Source: CAYWNA01 sp964459305 | GTDB taxonomy: Bacteria; Planctomycetota; Planctomycetia; Pirellulales; Pirellulaceae | Direction of reading: 5' to 3' | Length of the DNA stretch: 35,033 bases | NCBI GenBank assembly: GCA_964459305.1 | Contig: CAYWNA010000132.1 | Location: 1-35,033 of the forward strand | Shown here: positions 23,193-32,800 of the stretch, piece by piece | Numbering within the stretch: position 1 is the first letter of the stretch | How the letters are laid out: every line of letters starts with the position of its first letter | Translations under genes and position numbers: made by a program | The notes under the pieces: model-generated | Seen by the model: the letters and a program-made list of their open reading frames with translations, nothing else | What the model was told of the DNA's origin: nothing | Databases searched by the model: none

Positions 23193-23777
23193 CTACGGCT
23201 TTCAGAGGTCATGCTGGTACACTGGAACGATCCTGCGCTCATTCTGCCGTTGCGATACAGAGACGGGGGCAATCTGCTCCAAATCCCCGCCAACTGTCAG
23301 AAGTCCCACAAGAGCGAGACGATTCCCACAACCCCGGAATTCGGAGCCCTGTTGGACGAGGTCCCCAACGAGCAGCGGGATGGGTGGATTTTCAATCCTG
23401 CCCCCTTGCGGGACAAATGGTTGGGGCGCCTCACCAGCGACCAGGTTGGCCGTATCATCTCGGATATCGGCGAAGAGGCCGGCATTGTAGTCAAAGAGGC
23501 TTCGGCCCCCGATGGCACCGGCAAGTACGCATCGGCTCAAGATCTGCGCCGCAGTTTTGGGCAACGAATGGCCGATGCCGGGCTCCCCCCGCATGATCTG
23601 CAGTCCATCATGAGGCACTCGCCCATCACGACGACGAAGAAATACTACCTACGGCACAGGGCTGGTGAACAAGCCAAATGCATCGCCGAGATTCTGACGA
23701 CAAATCAGGGTACACCTGCCAAGTCAGACGCGCAAAAAGAAACGGCCAAAACGGCCGTAACTCCTTCTGAGGCTTGA
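23175..23777 (+). pseudogene. Tyrosine recombinase (integrase), catalytic domain only
   Basis: About 200 codons with the catalytic half of a phage-type integrase. The first Arg is in GLRLSEV (just upstream of ATG 23211), then VGRIISDIGEEAG, KYASAQDLRRSFGQRM (second Arg, with the usual His replaced by Gln), MRHSPITTTKKYY (Arg/His box and the nucleophile Tyr). The N-terminal DNA-binding domain is absent: the frame is closed by TGA at 23172-23174 and an unrelated minus-strand fragment takes its place. A product from ATG 23211 would lack the first catalytic Arg. The stop codon is only 3 bp from the 3' end of tRNA-Leu, the usual arrangement for an integrase next to its attachment site. It resembles integrases I recall as widespread in planctomycetes. 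Confidence 0.8.
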
Positions 23778-23780
23778 AAA

Positions 23781-23865
<85 letters not shown>

Positions 23866-23940
23866 ATGAGCTAAGTCGTTTCTATTACTCGGTTTCGGGC
23901 GATTTCCTGTTGAGTTTGCATTGGGCTTGAATGGGGCTTG

Positions 23941-23990
23941 TGTGTCCAATGCTATCCGCGATTTTGCGATTCTTCCGCGGAGTGGACACA
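23941..23990. repeat. 50-bp imperfect hairpin upstream of tRNA-Leu
   Basis: TGTGTCCA (23941-23948) pairs perfectly with TGGACACA (23983-23990), and inside it CCGCG (23956-23960) pairs with CGCGG (23976-23980). It lies about 80 bp upstream of the tRNA on its 5' side. The role is unknown: an upstream terminator or a mobile palindrome remnant are both possible. Confidence 0.4.
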
Positions 23991-24024
23991 TTGTATTCGT
24001 TGGACATGACCGAGGCAACGAGCG

Positions 24025-24111
24025 TTACTCTTCTGCCCGGAACAGGTCGTAGATCAGCTCCACCGCCTCGGCTACGATCTGCGTCATGGGTCTATTTGGG
24101 GCGTTGGGCAT
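24025..24111 (-). CDS. Very short acidic ORF or gene remnant
   Basis: A 28-residue frame, with a compact protein-like C-terminus (MTQIVAEAVELIYDLFRAEE) that would form one amphipathic helix. An ATG at 24111 or an internal ATG at 24087 could start it. The frame is closed by TAG about 25 bases upstream of the first ATG. It could be a micro-protein, or the last residues of a deleted gene in this decayed integration region. The rest of 23864-24282 shows no gene. Confidence 0.25.
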   Translation of the reverse strand: MPNAPNRPMTQIVAEAVELIYDLFRAEE

Positions 24112-24282
24112 GATGCAGAGCTGGCTGTCTGTGTTCCTCTATCAGTTGGCTACGGGACTGGATTGAAGCGATTCACTCCTTGGTTGTGCAGACGGTTCAG
24201 TACATTTATCTTGGCAAGCATCGACTGAATCGATACCTGGCCTTGAGGGCCCACACCGCATGCAACTTGGAGGAACACCACC

Positions 24283-25860
24283 GTGCGTCAAATCGTCACT
24301 TCACCTCGTCTGCTGAACTGCTGCCTTTGGGCAGGAATGACCGTTGTTCTGACAACCACGTACGCCGCAGAACCCGCGACCCAAGAAGGATTCGAAGCGA
24401 GTTGGGAATCTCTGTTGGATCGTGAACCGGCCGAGTGGCTGTTGGACGCCAAATTCGGCATCTATACGCACTGGGGCGTGTACAGTGTTCCGGCTCATGA
24501 GACCGAGTGGTATCCGAAACGGATGTACGATACCGGCAAACGGGGCTTCGCAGAGCATCACACACAGAAGTGGGGCGATCCGAGAGAATTCAACTACCAC
24601 AAATTCGTCGACATGTTCAAGGCCGAGGAATGGGATCCTGCGCTCTGGGCAAAGCTGATGAAAGACACCGGCGCAAGATACGCCGGCATGGCCGTGGTGC
24701 ACCATGACGGCTTCCTGCTGTGGGACAGCAAAGTCAATCGTTGGAACGCAGCCAACATGGGCCCCAAACGTGACTGCTTTGGCGACTATTGCAAGGCGCT
24801 GCGAGCGGAAGGTTTGAAGACGATCGCTACGTTCCATCACATCCGAACTTTCAACTGGTACTTGCCTGGCGTCGGCGGCCTGGGCGGCGATATCAATCGC
24901 GATTTGGCTCAGTCGATCCGCGACAAAGGCTGGGCGCTCACCGATCCTAAGTACAACGACCTGTATTGGAACGAACTGGCGGGAGGAAAGTACGAGGACT
25001 TTCTGGCCGAGTGGCAAGCGAAAGTGCTGGAGGTCATGGACAACTACCGACCCGATGTTGTTTGGTTCGACGGCGGTCTGTTCCGAGACGACCCGGAGGC
25101 GGAGAAGATCTCTCTGAACCTGCTGGCTCATTACCACAATCAAGCGCAGGAGTGGGGCAAGCAGGTCGAGGTTCTGAACAAACTGCCGACGCGCGGGATT
25201 TTCAATTTCCCGCGAGACTATGGCATCTTGACCTTCGAAGAAGGCCGAGACCGGCTGCCGTGGGTCGACCGGCCTTGGATCGACGACATGAAGATCAGCT
25301 ACAAGGGCTGGTGCCATGTGGACGGTCAAACGTACAAGACGGCGAACGAAGTGATCGACGGATTGTGCGATCGCGTGGCACGGGGCGGCGGCCTGCTGTT
25401 CAACTTCTCGCCTCACGCCGACGGCACCGTTCCTGAAGAACAGTTGAACACGATGCTGGAAATCGGCCAGTGGCTGAAAACGAATGGCGAAGCGATCTAC
25501 GCGACTCGTCCCTGGAAAGTTGTTGGACAGGGCGACGAAACAGAACTTCGCAAGCGTCAATGGCTGTTCATCGACTGCGATGCGACGGATATCCGGTTCA
25601 CTCGTTCGAAAGACCTGACCAAACTCTACGCGATCCTCTTGGGATATCCGAAGAGCGGTACGGTGAGTATCGACACGCTGAGCAACCAAACGGCAATCGC
25701 CGACGGCGGGATCAAGCGAGTCTCGCTGCTGGGGCACGACCAGCCGCTTGAGTGGGAGCGGACGGGCATCGACTTCACGCTGCAACTGCCTGCAGGAATC
25801 AGCCAGGAGGAACCTGCCTACGTCCTGAAAATCGAGGTGAATGGGAAGCTGTCAGAGTAG
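24283..25860 (+). CDS. Exported alpha-L-fucosidase (GH29)
   Basis: A 525-residue enzyme that hydrolyses terminal alpha-L-fucose from glycans with retention. It has a signal peptide (residues 1-29, TYAAEP). The GH29 signatures are WLLDAKFGIYTHWGVYSVPAHETEWYPKRMY, VVHHDGFLLWDS (140-148), and the nucleophile Asp263 in RPDVVWFDGGLF. The catalytic domain is followed by a C-terminal beta-sandwich (about residues 410-525). The length is typical of the family. The start is GTG 24283, with GGAGG nine bases upstream. It converges with the sialidase-like gene, with 14 bp between stop codons. Together with sulfatases nearby this suggests use of fucose-containing sulfated polysaccharides. Confidence 0.93.
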   Translation: MRQIVTSPRLLNCCLWAGMTVVLTTTYAAEPATQEGFEASWESLLDREPAEWLLDAKFGIYTHWGVYSVPAHETEWYPKRMYDTGKRGFAEHHTQKWGDPREFNYHKFVDMFKAEEWDPALWAKLMKDTGARYAGMAVVHHDGFLLWDSKVNRWNAANMGPKRDCFGDYCKALRAEGLKTIATFHHIRTFNWYLPGVGGLGGDINRDLAQSIRDKGWALTDPKYNDLYWNELAGGKYEDFLAEWQAKVLEVMDNYRPDVVWFDGGLFRDDPEAEKISLNLLAHYHNQAQEWGKQVEVLNKLPTRGIFNFPRDYGILTFEEGRDRLPWVDRPWIDDMKISYKGWCHVDGQTYKTANEVIDGLCDRVARGGGLLFNFSPHADGTVPEEQLNTMLEIGQWLKTNGEAIYATRPWKVVGQGDETELRKRQWLFIDCDATDIRFTRSKDLTKLYAILLGYPKSGTVSIDTLSNQTAIADGGIKRVSLLGHDQPLEWERTGIDFTLQLPAGISQEEPAYVLKIEVNGKLSE

Positions 25861-25874
25861 GTTTGCGTCGCGCA

Positions 25875-27707
25875 TCAAGGCCCTGCCCGGAAATTGCCGA
25901 TCGTCTCGGAGATTCTCAAGGGACGATCGTAGATGCGAAGTCTCGCCACGATGGGTGCAACGTTCAGCGATGGCCCGCCGGTGACGTTGCCGATCTCGGG
26001 CGCAACTTCTTTCTGATCGGAAAAACGCTCCGGGTAGCGAGTCTGGAGAAACCGACCGTAACCGTAAGGCCGATTCGAGGAGCCGCCGTCACAGAGCGTG
26101 CCGTTCGGCACGCAAGCGACCAACTTGGGGCCACCGTCTACAATAAATGCCACATGATGCAGTCCGCTGGTGGTCGCTTCCGACGGGTCCGTTGCCCATT
26201 TGGCGCTGCGCGTGGCATCGCTGAATTCAATTTGAAACGTGGAATTGGTGGGTGCCGTAACGACAATGCCCGCGCCGCTTTCTGACCGGCTGTCCAGGAG
26301 CACGAGACCCGGTGCCAGACGGTTCGCGTGAACCCACAACTCGACGCTGAAGCCTTTGCCTTCAGCCAAGTTGGGAAGAGGCGGCATGGACAGCTTTTCC
26401 GGCTTTGCCGCGGGCGGCGCGACAGCTGAGTGATCAAGGACCGTTCCGTCTCGAGTCACCGAGTTCAGGCTGTCCTGCCGCCACAAGTCGTGCAACAGGT
26501 CCCGGTCCAACTCGTGGATCCGCGCTTCGGTTTTCTGCGTGGCGGACACGTAATACCGCCCCTGGTCCTCCAGGAGGTCCGGATAGCTGCAGCCCTGCCG
26601 TGAATGGGTGCAATAACGGACCAGTTCAGGTTGAGACCAGTGCATTCGGCCATCGATGACCTTTCCGCCGCTGAGCCAGACGAGGTTGCGACTGCTATAC
26701 GGTCCGCTGGCCCCGTACGAGTTGTTGCCGTTGTTGTGGAACCAGAACAGATAACGACCGTCCTTGGTGCGCCATAGCATGGGACACGCGCGCGGATTGC
26801 GGATTACGCGCCCCTCCGGCGTATATGTCATCGGCACGGGCGTTTCCCAGGTCCGGCCGCCGTCCTCGCTATAGCTGTGACAAGGATGTCCCTTGGTCGT
26901 ACGGTAGACACAATAAAGCCTGTCGTCCCCAATCGGAACAATGTTATGCTCTTCCTGCACCGATCCGAACGTTGGATGTCGAATGCCGCGGTTTCCCTGT
27001 GGCAACAGATCCCAGGCAAGCCGGTCCACGTTGGGTTCCGAAAGGATGTTCGACGAGCGGAACAGCCAACCTTCGCCGTTTTCCAGGAAGAACCGACGCA
27101 GGCGGGTGAACGCAAAATACGCCACGCCGTTGGCCGTGTTGGGCTTGTCGATTCCCCAGAAGATCTGCACCCTTCCTTGCCATTGATTGGCCCGGTCCCA
27201 CGGGGCCACTGGCAGCGGTAGCCGATATCGTTTCTCGGACCATGTCCGTCCGTGATCGTCCGAGTAGCGATAGCAGTACCAGCCCACGATATCGGCCCGA
27301 TAAGTCGCGCCTCGATCTGACAGAGCGAATTCCGGCTTGCCGTGTCCCACGCCGTCGCGGTTGAAAGTGTAGAAAGCGTACACGCGACCGCTGGGTGTGA
27401 TCAACGGAACCACCCAAGATGCCTCGGTACCGTCCGCTGGCTCGATGTCAATCAGTTCCGACCACGTCCGTCCCTGGTCCTTGCTGATAGCAGCCACGAC
27501 ATGTTGGCCGCGGTCACCTTCCTGGCCAGCGCCTGTCGTCATGGTGCAAAGCCAGCTGCCGTCTTTCGTGACTACAAGGTAGGGCTGATCGCAATATCCT
27601 TGATCGGGAATCCGATGACCGTCGCTGAACCGGCGAGCGTCGCTCGCCAGACCACGAGGTAAGCAGCTTGCTACCGCGACAAGTCCAGTCAGCAGTATGA
27701 GTCGCAT
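25875..27707 (-). CDS. Exported Asp-box (sialidase-like) propeller with C-terminal LamG-like domain
   Basis: A 610-residue protein. Residues 1-22 are a signal peptide. The next about 400 residues form a sialidase-type six-bladed propeller with three clear Asp boxes: SKDQGRTW (about 75), SDDHGRTW (about 150) and SEDGGRTW (about 280). After it, about residues 425-610 resemble a LamG/concanavalin-type sandwich (FSVELWVHANRLAPGLVLLD, RIYDRP). The Arg triad and catalytic Tyr/Glu of true sialidases cannot be assigned confidently, so it may be a carbohydrate-binding or different exo-glycosidase. Start ATG 27707 follows AAGGAG by eight bases; the frame is open 11 codons further upstream. It faces the fucosidase tail to tail. 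Confidence 0.8.
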   Translation of the reverse strand: MRLILLTGLVAVASCLPRGLASDARRFSDGHRIPDQGYCDQPYLVVTKDGSWLCTMTTGAGQEGDRGQHVVAAISKDQGRTWSELIDIEPADGTEASWVVPLITPSGRVYAFYTFNRDGVGHGKPEFALSDRGATYRADIVGWYCYRYSDDHGRTWSEKRYRLPLPVAPWDRANQWQGRVQIFWGIDKPNTANGVAYFAFTRLRRFFLENGEGWLFRSSNILSEPNVDRLAWDLLPQGNRGIRHPTFGSVQEEHNIVPIGDDRLYCVYRTTKGHPCHSYSEDGGRTWETPVPMTYTPEGRVIRNPRACPMLWRTKDGRYLFWFHNNGNNSYGASGPYSSRNLVWLSGGKVIDGRMHWSQPELVRYCTHSRQGCSYPDLLEDQGRYYVSATQKTEARIHELDRDLLHDLWRQDSLNSVTRDGTVLDHSAVAPPAAKPEKLSMPPLPNLAEGKGFSVELWVHANRLAPGLVLLDSRSESGAGIVVTAPTNSTFQIEFSDATRSAKWATDPSEATTSGLHHVAFIVDGGPKLVACVPNGTLCDGGSSNRPYGYGRFLQTRYPERFSDQKEVAPEIGNVTGGPSLNVAPIVARLRIYDRPLRISETIGNFRAGP

Positions 27708-27765
27708 GGATGTTTCTCCTTCGTTCTTGATCTGCTGCAATCGGTGATGCAGGAAATGTGACTCA

Positions 27766-27892
27766 AGGGTGTCCGGGAATTCGACCCGCTGGAATCCACG
27801 ATTTTCGGGAGGGCGAGGCTCCTGTCGAGCCGCACGTTGGCACGAGAAATCCGGCTCAGCGGGAGCTTCGCCCTCCCCATTCCCGGCACCCT
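27766..27892. repeat. Nested, MITE-like palindromic element
   Basis: The outer arms are AGGGTGTCCGGGAAT (27766-27780) and its near-exact inverse (27879-27892, one base shorter). The inner arms at 27807-27832 and 27852-27877 agree at 22 of 26 positions. Each inner arm folds into a GCTC/GAGC stem, and three of the four differences lie in its 5-base loop. There is no coding sequence. The whole is about 127 bp, between two divergent genes, so promoters may overlap it. Confidence 0.6.
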
Positions 27893-28155
27893 CAATGTGA
27901 TTTCCACTGGCTTCTACCGCCAGCGCCCGGTCGAATGTGTGTGACTCCTGTCTTCAATAGTTGTCTATTTGCCACAATTGCCGCCATGCTAAGCACATGC
28001 CAGACCCGTGGCAAGTCAGCAACACGAGATCGGGGAGCCGGAAGGCGGGTGGCGAGCCGGGAAAGACGTGGCAAGTGACCGAGTATCGAAAGAAAGGAAC
28101 GGATACCTATCTCCTAGATGCCGTTCACCTCGCGGATCTCATCGGGCGAGTCGAT
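27893..28155. other. Rest of the divergent intergenic region
   Basis: No gene is seen between the MITE-like element and the sulfatase promoter. GTGGCAAGT occurs twice exactly 60 bp apart (28008-28016 and 28068-28076). Frames open here have no recognisable domain, and the sulfatase frame extends back to 28008 only by chance. Confidence 0.35.
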
Positions 28156-28184
28156 TTGAACCGCGCGTTCGGCCGTTGTACGAT
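28156..28184 (+). promoter_or_regulatory. Candidate promoter of the second sulfatase
   Basis: TTGAAC (28156-28161) and TACGAT (28179-28184) are separated by exactly 17 bases, each a 4/6 match to the sigma-70 boxes. The coding start is about 43 bases further on. Support is modest. Confidence 0.35.
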
Positions 28185-28226
28185 GTTGTCGTTCCATCGT
28201 TCTTTTCGTCAAGCAAGGAGTCCGTT

Positions 28227-29726
28227 ATGGCAAGACGATCGTTTGTGATAATATCCTGCGCGCTTACTGTTGTCTTGGTCTTCGGGGAAACCGGTTTTGC
28301 CGACGAGCGGCCGAACATTATCCTCCTGATGGGCGACGACCACGGCTGGGACGAGACGGCCTACAACGGCCACCCTCATCTCAAGACGCCCGTGCTCGAC
28401 GAGATGGCCGCCAGCGGTCTGCGATTGGATCGTTTCTACTCGGCCGCGCCGGTCTGCTCGCCCACCCGTGGCAGCGTCATTACGGGCCGCCACCCGAATC
28501 GCTACGGTACGTTCTATCCCGGTTGGTCCATCCGGCCGGAGGAGATCGGCATCGCGCACCTTCTGGGCAAGGCGGGCTACGCCTGCGGTCATTTCGGCAA
28601 GTGGCACCTGGGGCCCGTGAAGGCCGATTCTCCCACGAATCCGGGCGCGATGGGTTTCGACGAATGGCTTTCGCACGACAACTTCTTCGAAATGAACCCC
28701 TTTCTGTCGCGCAACGGCGGGCCGCCCGAAGAGTTTCCGGGGGAGAGTTCGGAGATCGTGATTGACGAGACAATTCGTTTTATCGGCAAAGCAAAGCGGA
28801 GTCAGCGGCCCGTGTTCGCCGTCGTCTGGTTCGGTTCGCCGCACGAACCTTACAGCGGCTTGGAAGAAGATCTTGCCCTTTACAGCGAACTGCCTGAGAA
28901 GTACCGAGACCGGTTCGTCAAACTCACGTCGATGAAAACGGGGCGTCCCACCACCAGGCCTTTGCACGAGGTGCTGCAAGAGCGCTACGCCGAGATAACC
29001 GCGATGGACCGCGCCATGGGAAAGCTCAGAAAGTACCTCGCTGACGAAGGGCTGCGCGAGAACACACTCCTGTGGTACTGCGGCGACAACGGAGTCCCGT
29101 CGAGCGGCTGTGTGACGACGCCGTTCCGCGGTATGAAGGGTCAGGTGTATGGAGGTGGTATCCGAGTTCCCGGCATCATCGAATGGCCACAGCGGATTCC
29201 CCAGCCGCGCGTGACCGATGTGAACGCCGTCACCAGCGACATGCTCCCCACCATCTGTGACCTGTTGGGCCTGCCACTTCCGGACCGCCCACTGGACGGC
29301 ATCAGTCTGACCCCCCTGATCGATGGCGAGATGATTCAGAGGCCGAACCCCGTTTGTTTCTGGAGCTACAAGGGCACGAACGAGAAAAGACCTTACATCG
29401 ATCCCAAACTTCAAGAAGGAACGACCCCGCTCGTCAAGCAGATGGGCGGCCTCTACACACGGAACTTCCGCAATCTGCATCACCCCAAGATCACGCCACA
29501 GGACTTCGCCGGCGCCCGATCCATTTTGGATAATCGCTACAAGCTCGTGGTCCACGACAAACCGGGCGGCGAGTTCGAAAGGCAGTTGTTCGACGTGCGC
29601 GACGACCCGGCGGAGAAAGTCGATCTGATCGAAACCAAGTCCGATGTCGCCAAGAACCTGGAGCAGCAACTCCGAGATTGGCAGCAGTCAGTGCTCGAAA
29701 GCCTGACCGGCGCCGATTACCGCTAG
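28227..29726 (+). CDS. Exported type I sulfatase
   Basis: A 499-residue sulfatase. It has a signal peptide (about residues 1-25), then RPNIILLMGDDHGWDETAYNG, the formylglycine motif CSPTR with Cys77, GHFGKWHLGPV, GSPHEPYSG, LWYCGDNGVPSSG, GGGIRVPGIIEWP and a C-terminal domain ending ADYR. Start ATG 28227 is set by AAGGAG six bases upstream. Compared with the sulfatase at 21537-22907, it keeps the His of GKWHLG and is about 10% longer; the two look only distantly related. The substrate is probably a sulfated glycan handled in the periplasm, given the fucosidase and sialidase-like genes on its left. Confidence 0.93.
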   Translation: MARRSFVIISCALTVVLVFGETGFADERPNIILLMGDDHGWDETAYNGHPHLKTPVLDEMAASGLRLDRFYSAAPVCSPTRGSVITGRHPNRYGTFYPGWSIRPEEIGIAHLLGKAGYACGHFGKWHLGPVKADSPTNPGAMGFDEWLSHDNFFEMNPFLSRNGGPPEEFPGESSEIVIDETIRFIGKAKRSQRPVFAVVWFGSPHEPYSGLEEDLALYSELPEKYRDRFVKLTSMKTGRPTTRPLHEVLQERYAEITAMDRAMGKLRKYLADEGLRENTLLWYCGDNGVPSSGCVTTPFRGMKGQVYGGGIRVPGIIEWPQRIPQPRVTDVNAVTSDMLPTICDLLGLPLPDRPLDGISLTPLIDGEMIQRPNPVCFWSYKGTNEKRPYIDPKLQEGTTPLVKQMGGLYTRNFRNLHHPKITPQDFAGARSILDNRYKLVVHDKPGGEFERQLFDVRDDPAEKVDLIETKSDVAKNLEQQLRDWQQSVLESLTGADYR

Positions 29727-29750
29727 GTGAGCAGTGGGAGTTCTCTTATC

Positions 29751-29810
29751 CGTGGGGTAGGCTTCCAGCCTGTCAGGCAACACATTTGACAGGCTGGAAG
29801 CCTATCCACG
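29751..29810. repeat. REPIN-like element, TAGGCTTCCAGCCTGTC family, between convergent genes
   Basis: The left arm 29751-29775 and right arm 29787-29810 are inverted copies differing only near the tip of the element (GTGGGGTAGG versus GTGGATAGG), with an 11-base spacer. Each arm contains an AGGCT-TCC-AGCCT hairpin. Its place between two genes that point at each other suits a bidirectional terminator, though no T-run is present. Confidence 0.7.
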
Positions 29811-29848
29811 ATGAATCCTGATCTGCCGCCCGCCCTAAGAAACGGAAA

Positions 29849-32800
29849 CTACCTTGCCGTGGTCTGTACCAGGAACAGCGCGTCTCGTTCGCCGAGCGTT
29901 ACTTTGCCGGAGACTGGCTCGCCGTTGTTCGCTACGTCGTCCTGGAACTTGGTCGCCTTGAGCCGGCGGTAGCTCCGCCCGGGCACGATAGAGTTCAGGT
30001 CGAACGTGTAAGGCCTGCGTGCTGGGTTGGCAAGCACGAGGCCCTTCTGGAAAACGCGGCACATCGCGTCCGGATGCGCGTGGGCACGAATGGATTCGAT
30101 CACCACAGGCTCCGGTGACTCGATGGTGAACGACAGATCGATCTGCTTGGTCTTGACGTGGCGGTAGTAGAACCCAGACGTGAACGACCGGTCGTTCACC
30201 CAAGTCATGTACTGTACCGCCTTCGTCACATCAGAATCGCTCGCGCCCTCGGTCATGATCTTCACGTCGCCCCAGTGCGCGTGATCCGTGACCGAGTTGT
30301 TCTTGGGGCCACAGTCCGCGACGAATTTGAGCCGCACTTGCTGGTCGGCGTGTTCTGCAAGAGACACCCTATGCGGGATCCACTTGTGTGCCTTCGACGA
30401 ACTCTCGAAGATCTGCGTGTAGGGGCCGGCTGTGCCGTCCTTCACTCGTGCCGCGTAGACCTTGAACCACACACCGTCGGAGCGTTCGGGGCTCTTCTCG
30501 CCCATGCCGATCGAGAATCGCAGTTCCGTGTTGGCCGGAACTGCGGTCTCTCTGATCCAATACGCGTAGCCCACCTTGCCTCGGTAAGGCGGGTGCACGA
30601 AGACCGTCGGAAGCGTCGTGCCGGCGATGGTCCGATGGTGGTTCTGCACGTGCGCGCCGGTCGATCTGTCAACAGGCACTTCCTTGCCACCACGAAGGCA
30701 CATGCCGATTTCGTCGGGCTCGCCTGCCAAGAGATTGGTCATGCCGCCGGACGCGGAGACCTGTGCGAACCGCGCCATCTCGCGCGGGCAGCCAGTCATG
30801 GGGCTGCCCTTCATGGTGAGCGAGACGAAGAGATCCTCGCCATTGGCAGGGATGTTCTTGATCGCAAACTTCAGCGCCTTCGCATTCGCGTCCAGCGGCC
30901 GGATCGTCACGCCCATCTCCCCTGCCGAAGCGACGACTCGTCCGGTGATCTGCTTCGCAAGCGTGATGCCGCAGCCCGTGCCGTGGAAGAGGTCGGGCGT
31001 CTTCTCGGCCATGTGCACCGCGGGCGCCTCGGGGCTGCCGAGCCATCCGAGCACATTGTCAGCACCGCACACAAACTCGTCCCAGATCGGGAACTTTTCG
31101 AACCTGCCCTGTCTCTGATACGGCGGGTGCACAGTATACGCCGGCAGCGACTTGCCGCCGACCTCAGCGGCTGGGCTGTAGTTGAGTCGCGCGCCAGTCT
31201 TTGGGATGATCGGCTGCTCCTCACGGTTGCGCAGACGCATGCCCACGGCGGGAAGCTCGCGGGTGACGAGCCGCCGGGTGTCGCCGTCCGACTCGATCTG
31301 TACGTCGCCCCAGTACGCTTGGTCGGTGGTCGCATTGTCGGACGGGCCGCAGTCGGCGACGAACTTCAGTCGCATCGTCTTGCCGGCGTACTTCTGCAGC
31401 GAAACGGCCTGCGGCAGCCACTTGAACTCGTTCGACGACTTCTCGAAGATCTCTTCGTATTCGTCTACCTGCCCTGCTGTGACCTCGGCGGCAAGTACCT
31501 TGAACCACACGCCGTCCGACCGCTCAGGGCTCTTGGCGCCCATGCCGAGGCTGAACAGAAGCCGCGCGTTCGCGGGCACGGTCACGTCCCGATCCCAGTA
31601 CGTATACCCCGTGCTCGTCGGCAGCTTGGGGACAGAGGAGTAGCAGATCATGGCATCAAAAAACTGCCCGGCTGCAAAGACCAGGCGGTGCCGTGAGAAT
31701 GGCACGTCCACTTGCCGGTGGAAGCCCGGCCGATCGGGAATGCCTTGGACCCACTTGTGGTTGATGTAGTTGAACGCCGGCTTGCGCGCGTTCTGCTGCC
31801 AGAAACGATGGCGATTCATTCCCCCCGACCAATCCTCGATCTCCCAGTCCGGCAAGTTCGGCCAGCCCTCGCTTTCGATGCCGTTGAACAGCCCCCAGCA
31901 GCGCTGCGACCGCACGCCGCCCTTGCCCAACGCGCCGTCGGCTTGAATGATGAAGCCCTCACCCATGCGCGCACGCAGCTTCCTGCCGAACTCCACTACA
32001 CCGATGCCGTAGTAATTCTTGCCATCGACGATGCCGTTGTCCAACATGCCATCGCCGGTCGTGTCACCGTGCGTCTGGTTGAAATGCACGTCGAACTCAA
32101 GGCCGTCGTACGCCTCGAGGACTCCGCCCTTGCCAAACCACCGCGTCAGGTCGTCGACGAGCACGTCCGAACAGGTCTTGCCGTTCTTGTCCTTGGGGCA
32201 ATGCGTGGAGTAGTTGTAGTACCATAGGAAGTGATTGTTCGCTCCCCACGGCCCCTCCACTTGATGCGCGGCGGCTCGCGACTTGCCCTTCTCGAAGGCG
32301 AGCGGCTTGCTCCCATAACACCCGCGTTTGACGGTGATCGTCTTGGCTCTAACGTCGACTGAAACAAGCTGCACGTGCTCGTAGTAGTCCCAGTCGTGCT
32401 TGCCGTCCTTGATGCCGAACAGGGAGATATCGTCGTTGTGGGTTCGGTAGCGACCGGCGCTCACTCGGAACCCGCTCGCGTCGGACACCTTGATCACGCT
32501 TTGGCCCGCAGACGCCGGCACGTCCTCGGTGATTGTCACAGCCTTGCGGTAGACCCAATGGCCCGGAAAGTAGCTGTTCCGCTCGAAGAGAGGATCCCGC
32601 GAGTTGCCGTTGAAATGAAGTAAAACGGCTTGGTCGGGATGCCGCTGCTTGAACCTCGTGAAGAATTGCGGAGCCCGCGGCAGCCGCCCGAGGCACTCCT
32701 CCTCAAGGCATTTTCCCATGATGCCCATGAGTCCGTCGAAGTTACGCTCCCAACTCTCGTACGTGGGATACGCCCTGGGACTGCAAGCACTCTCCGTCGC

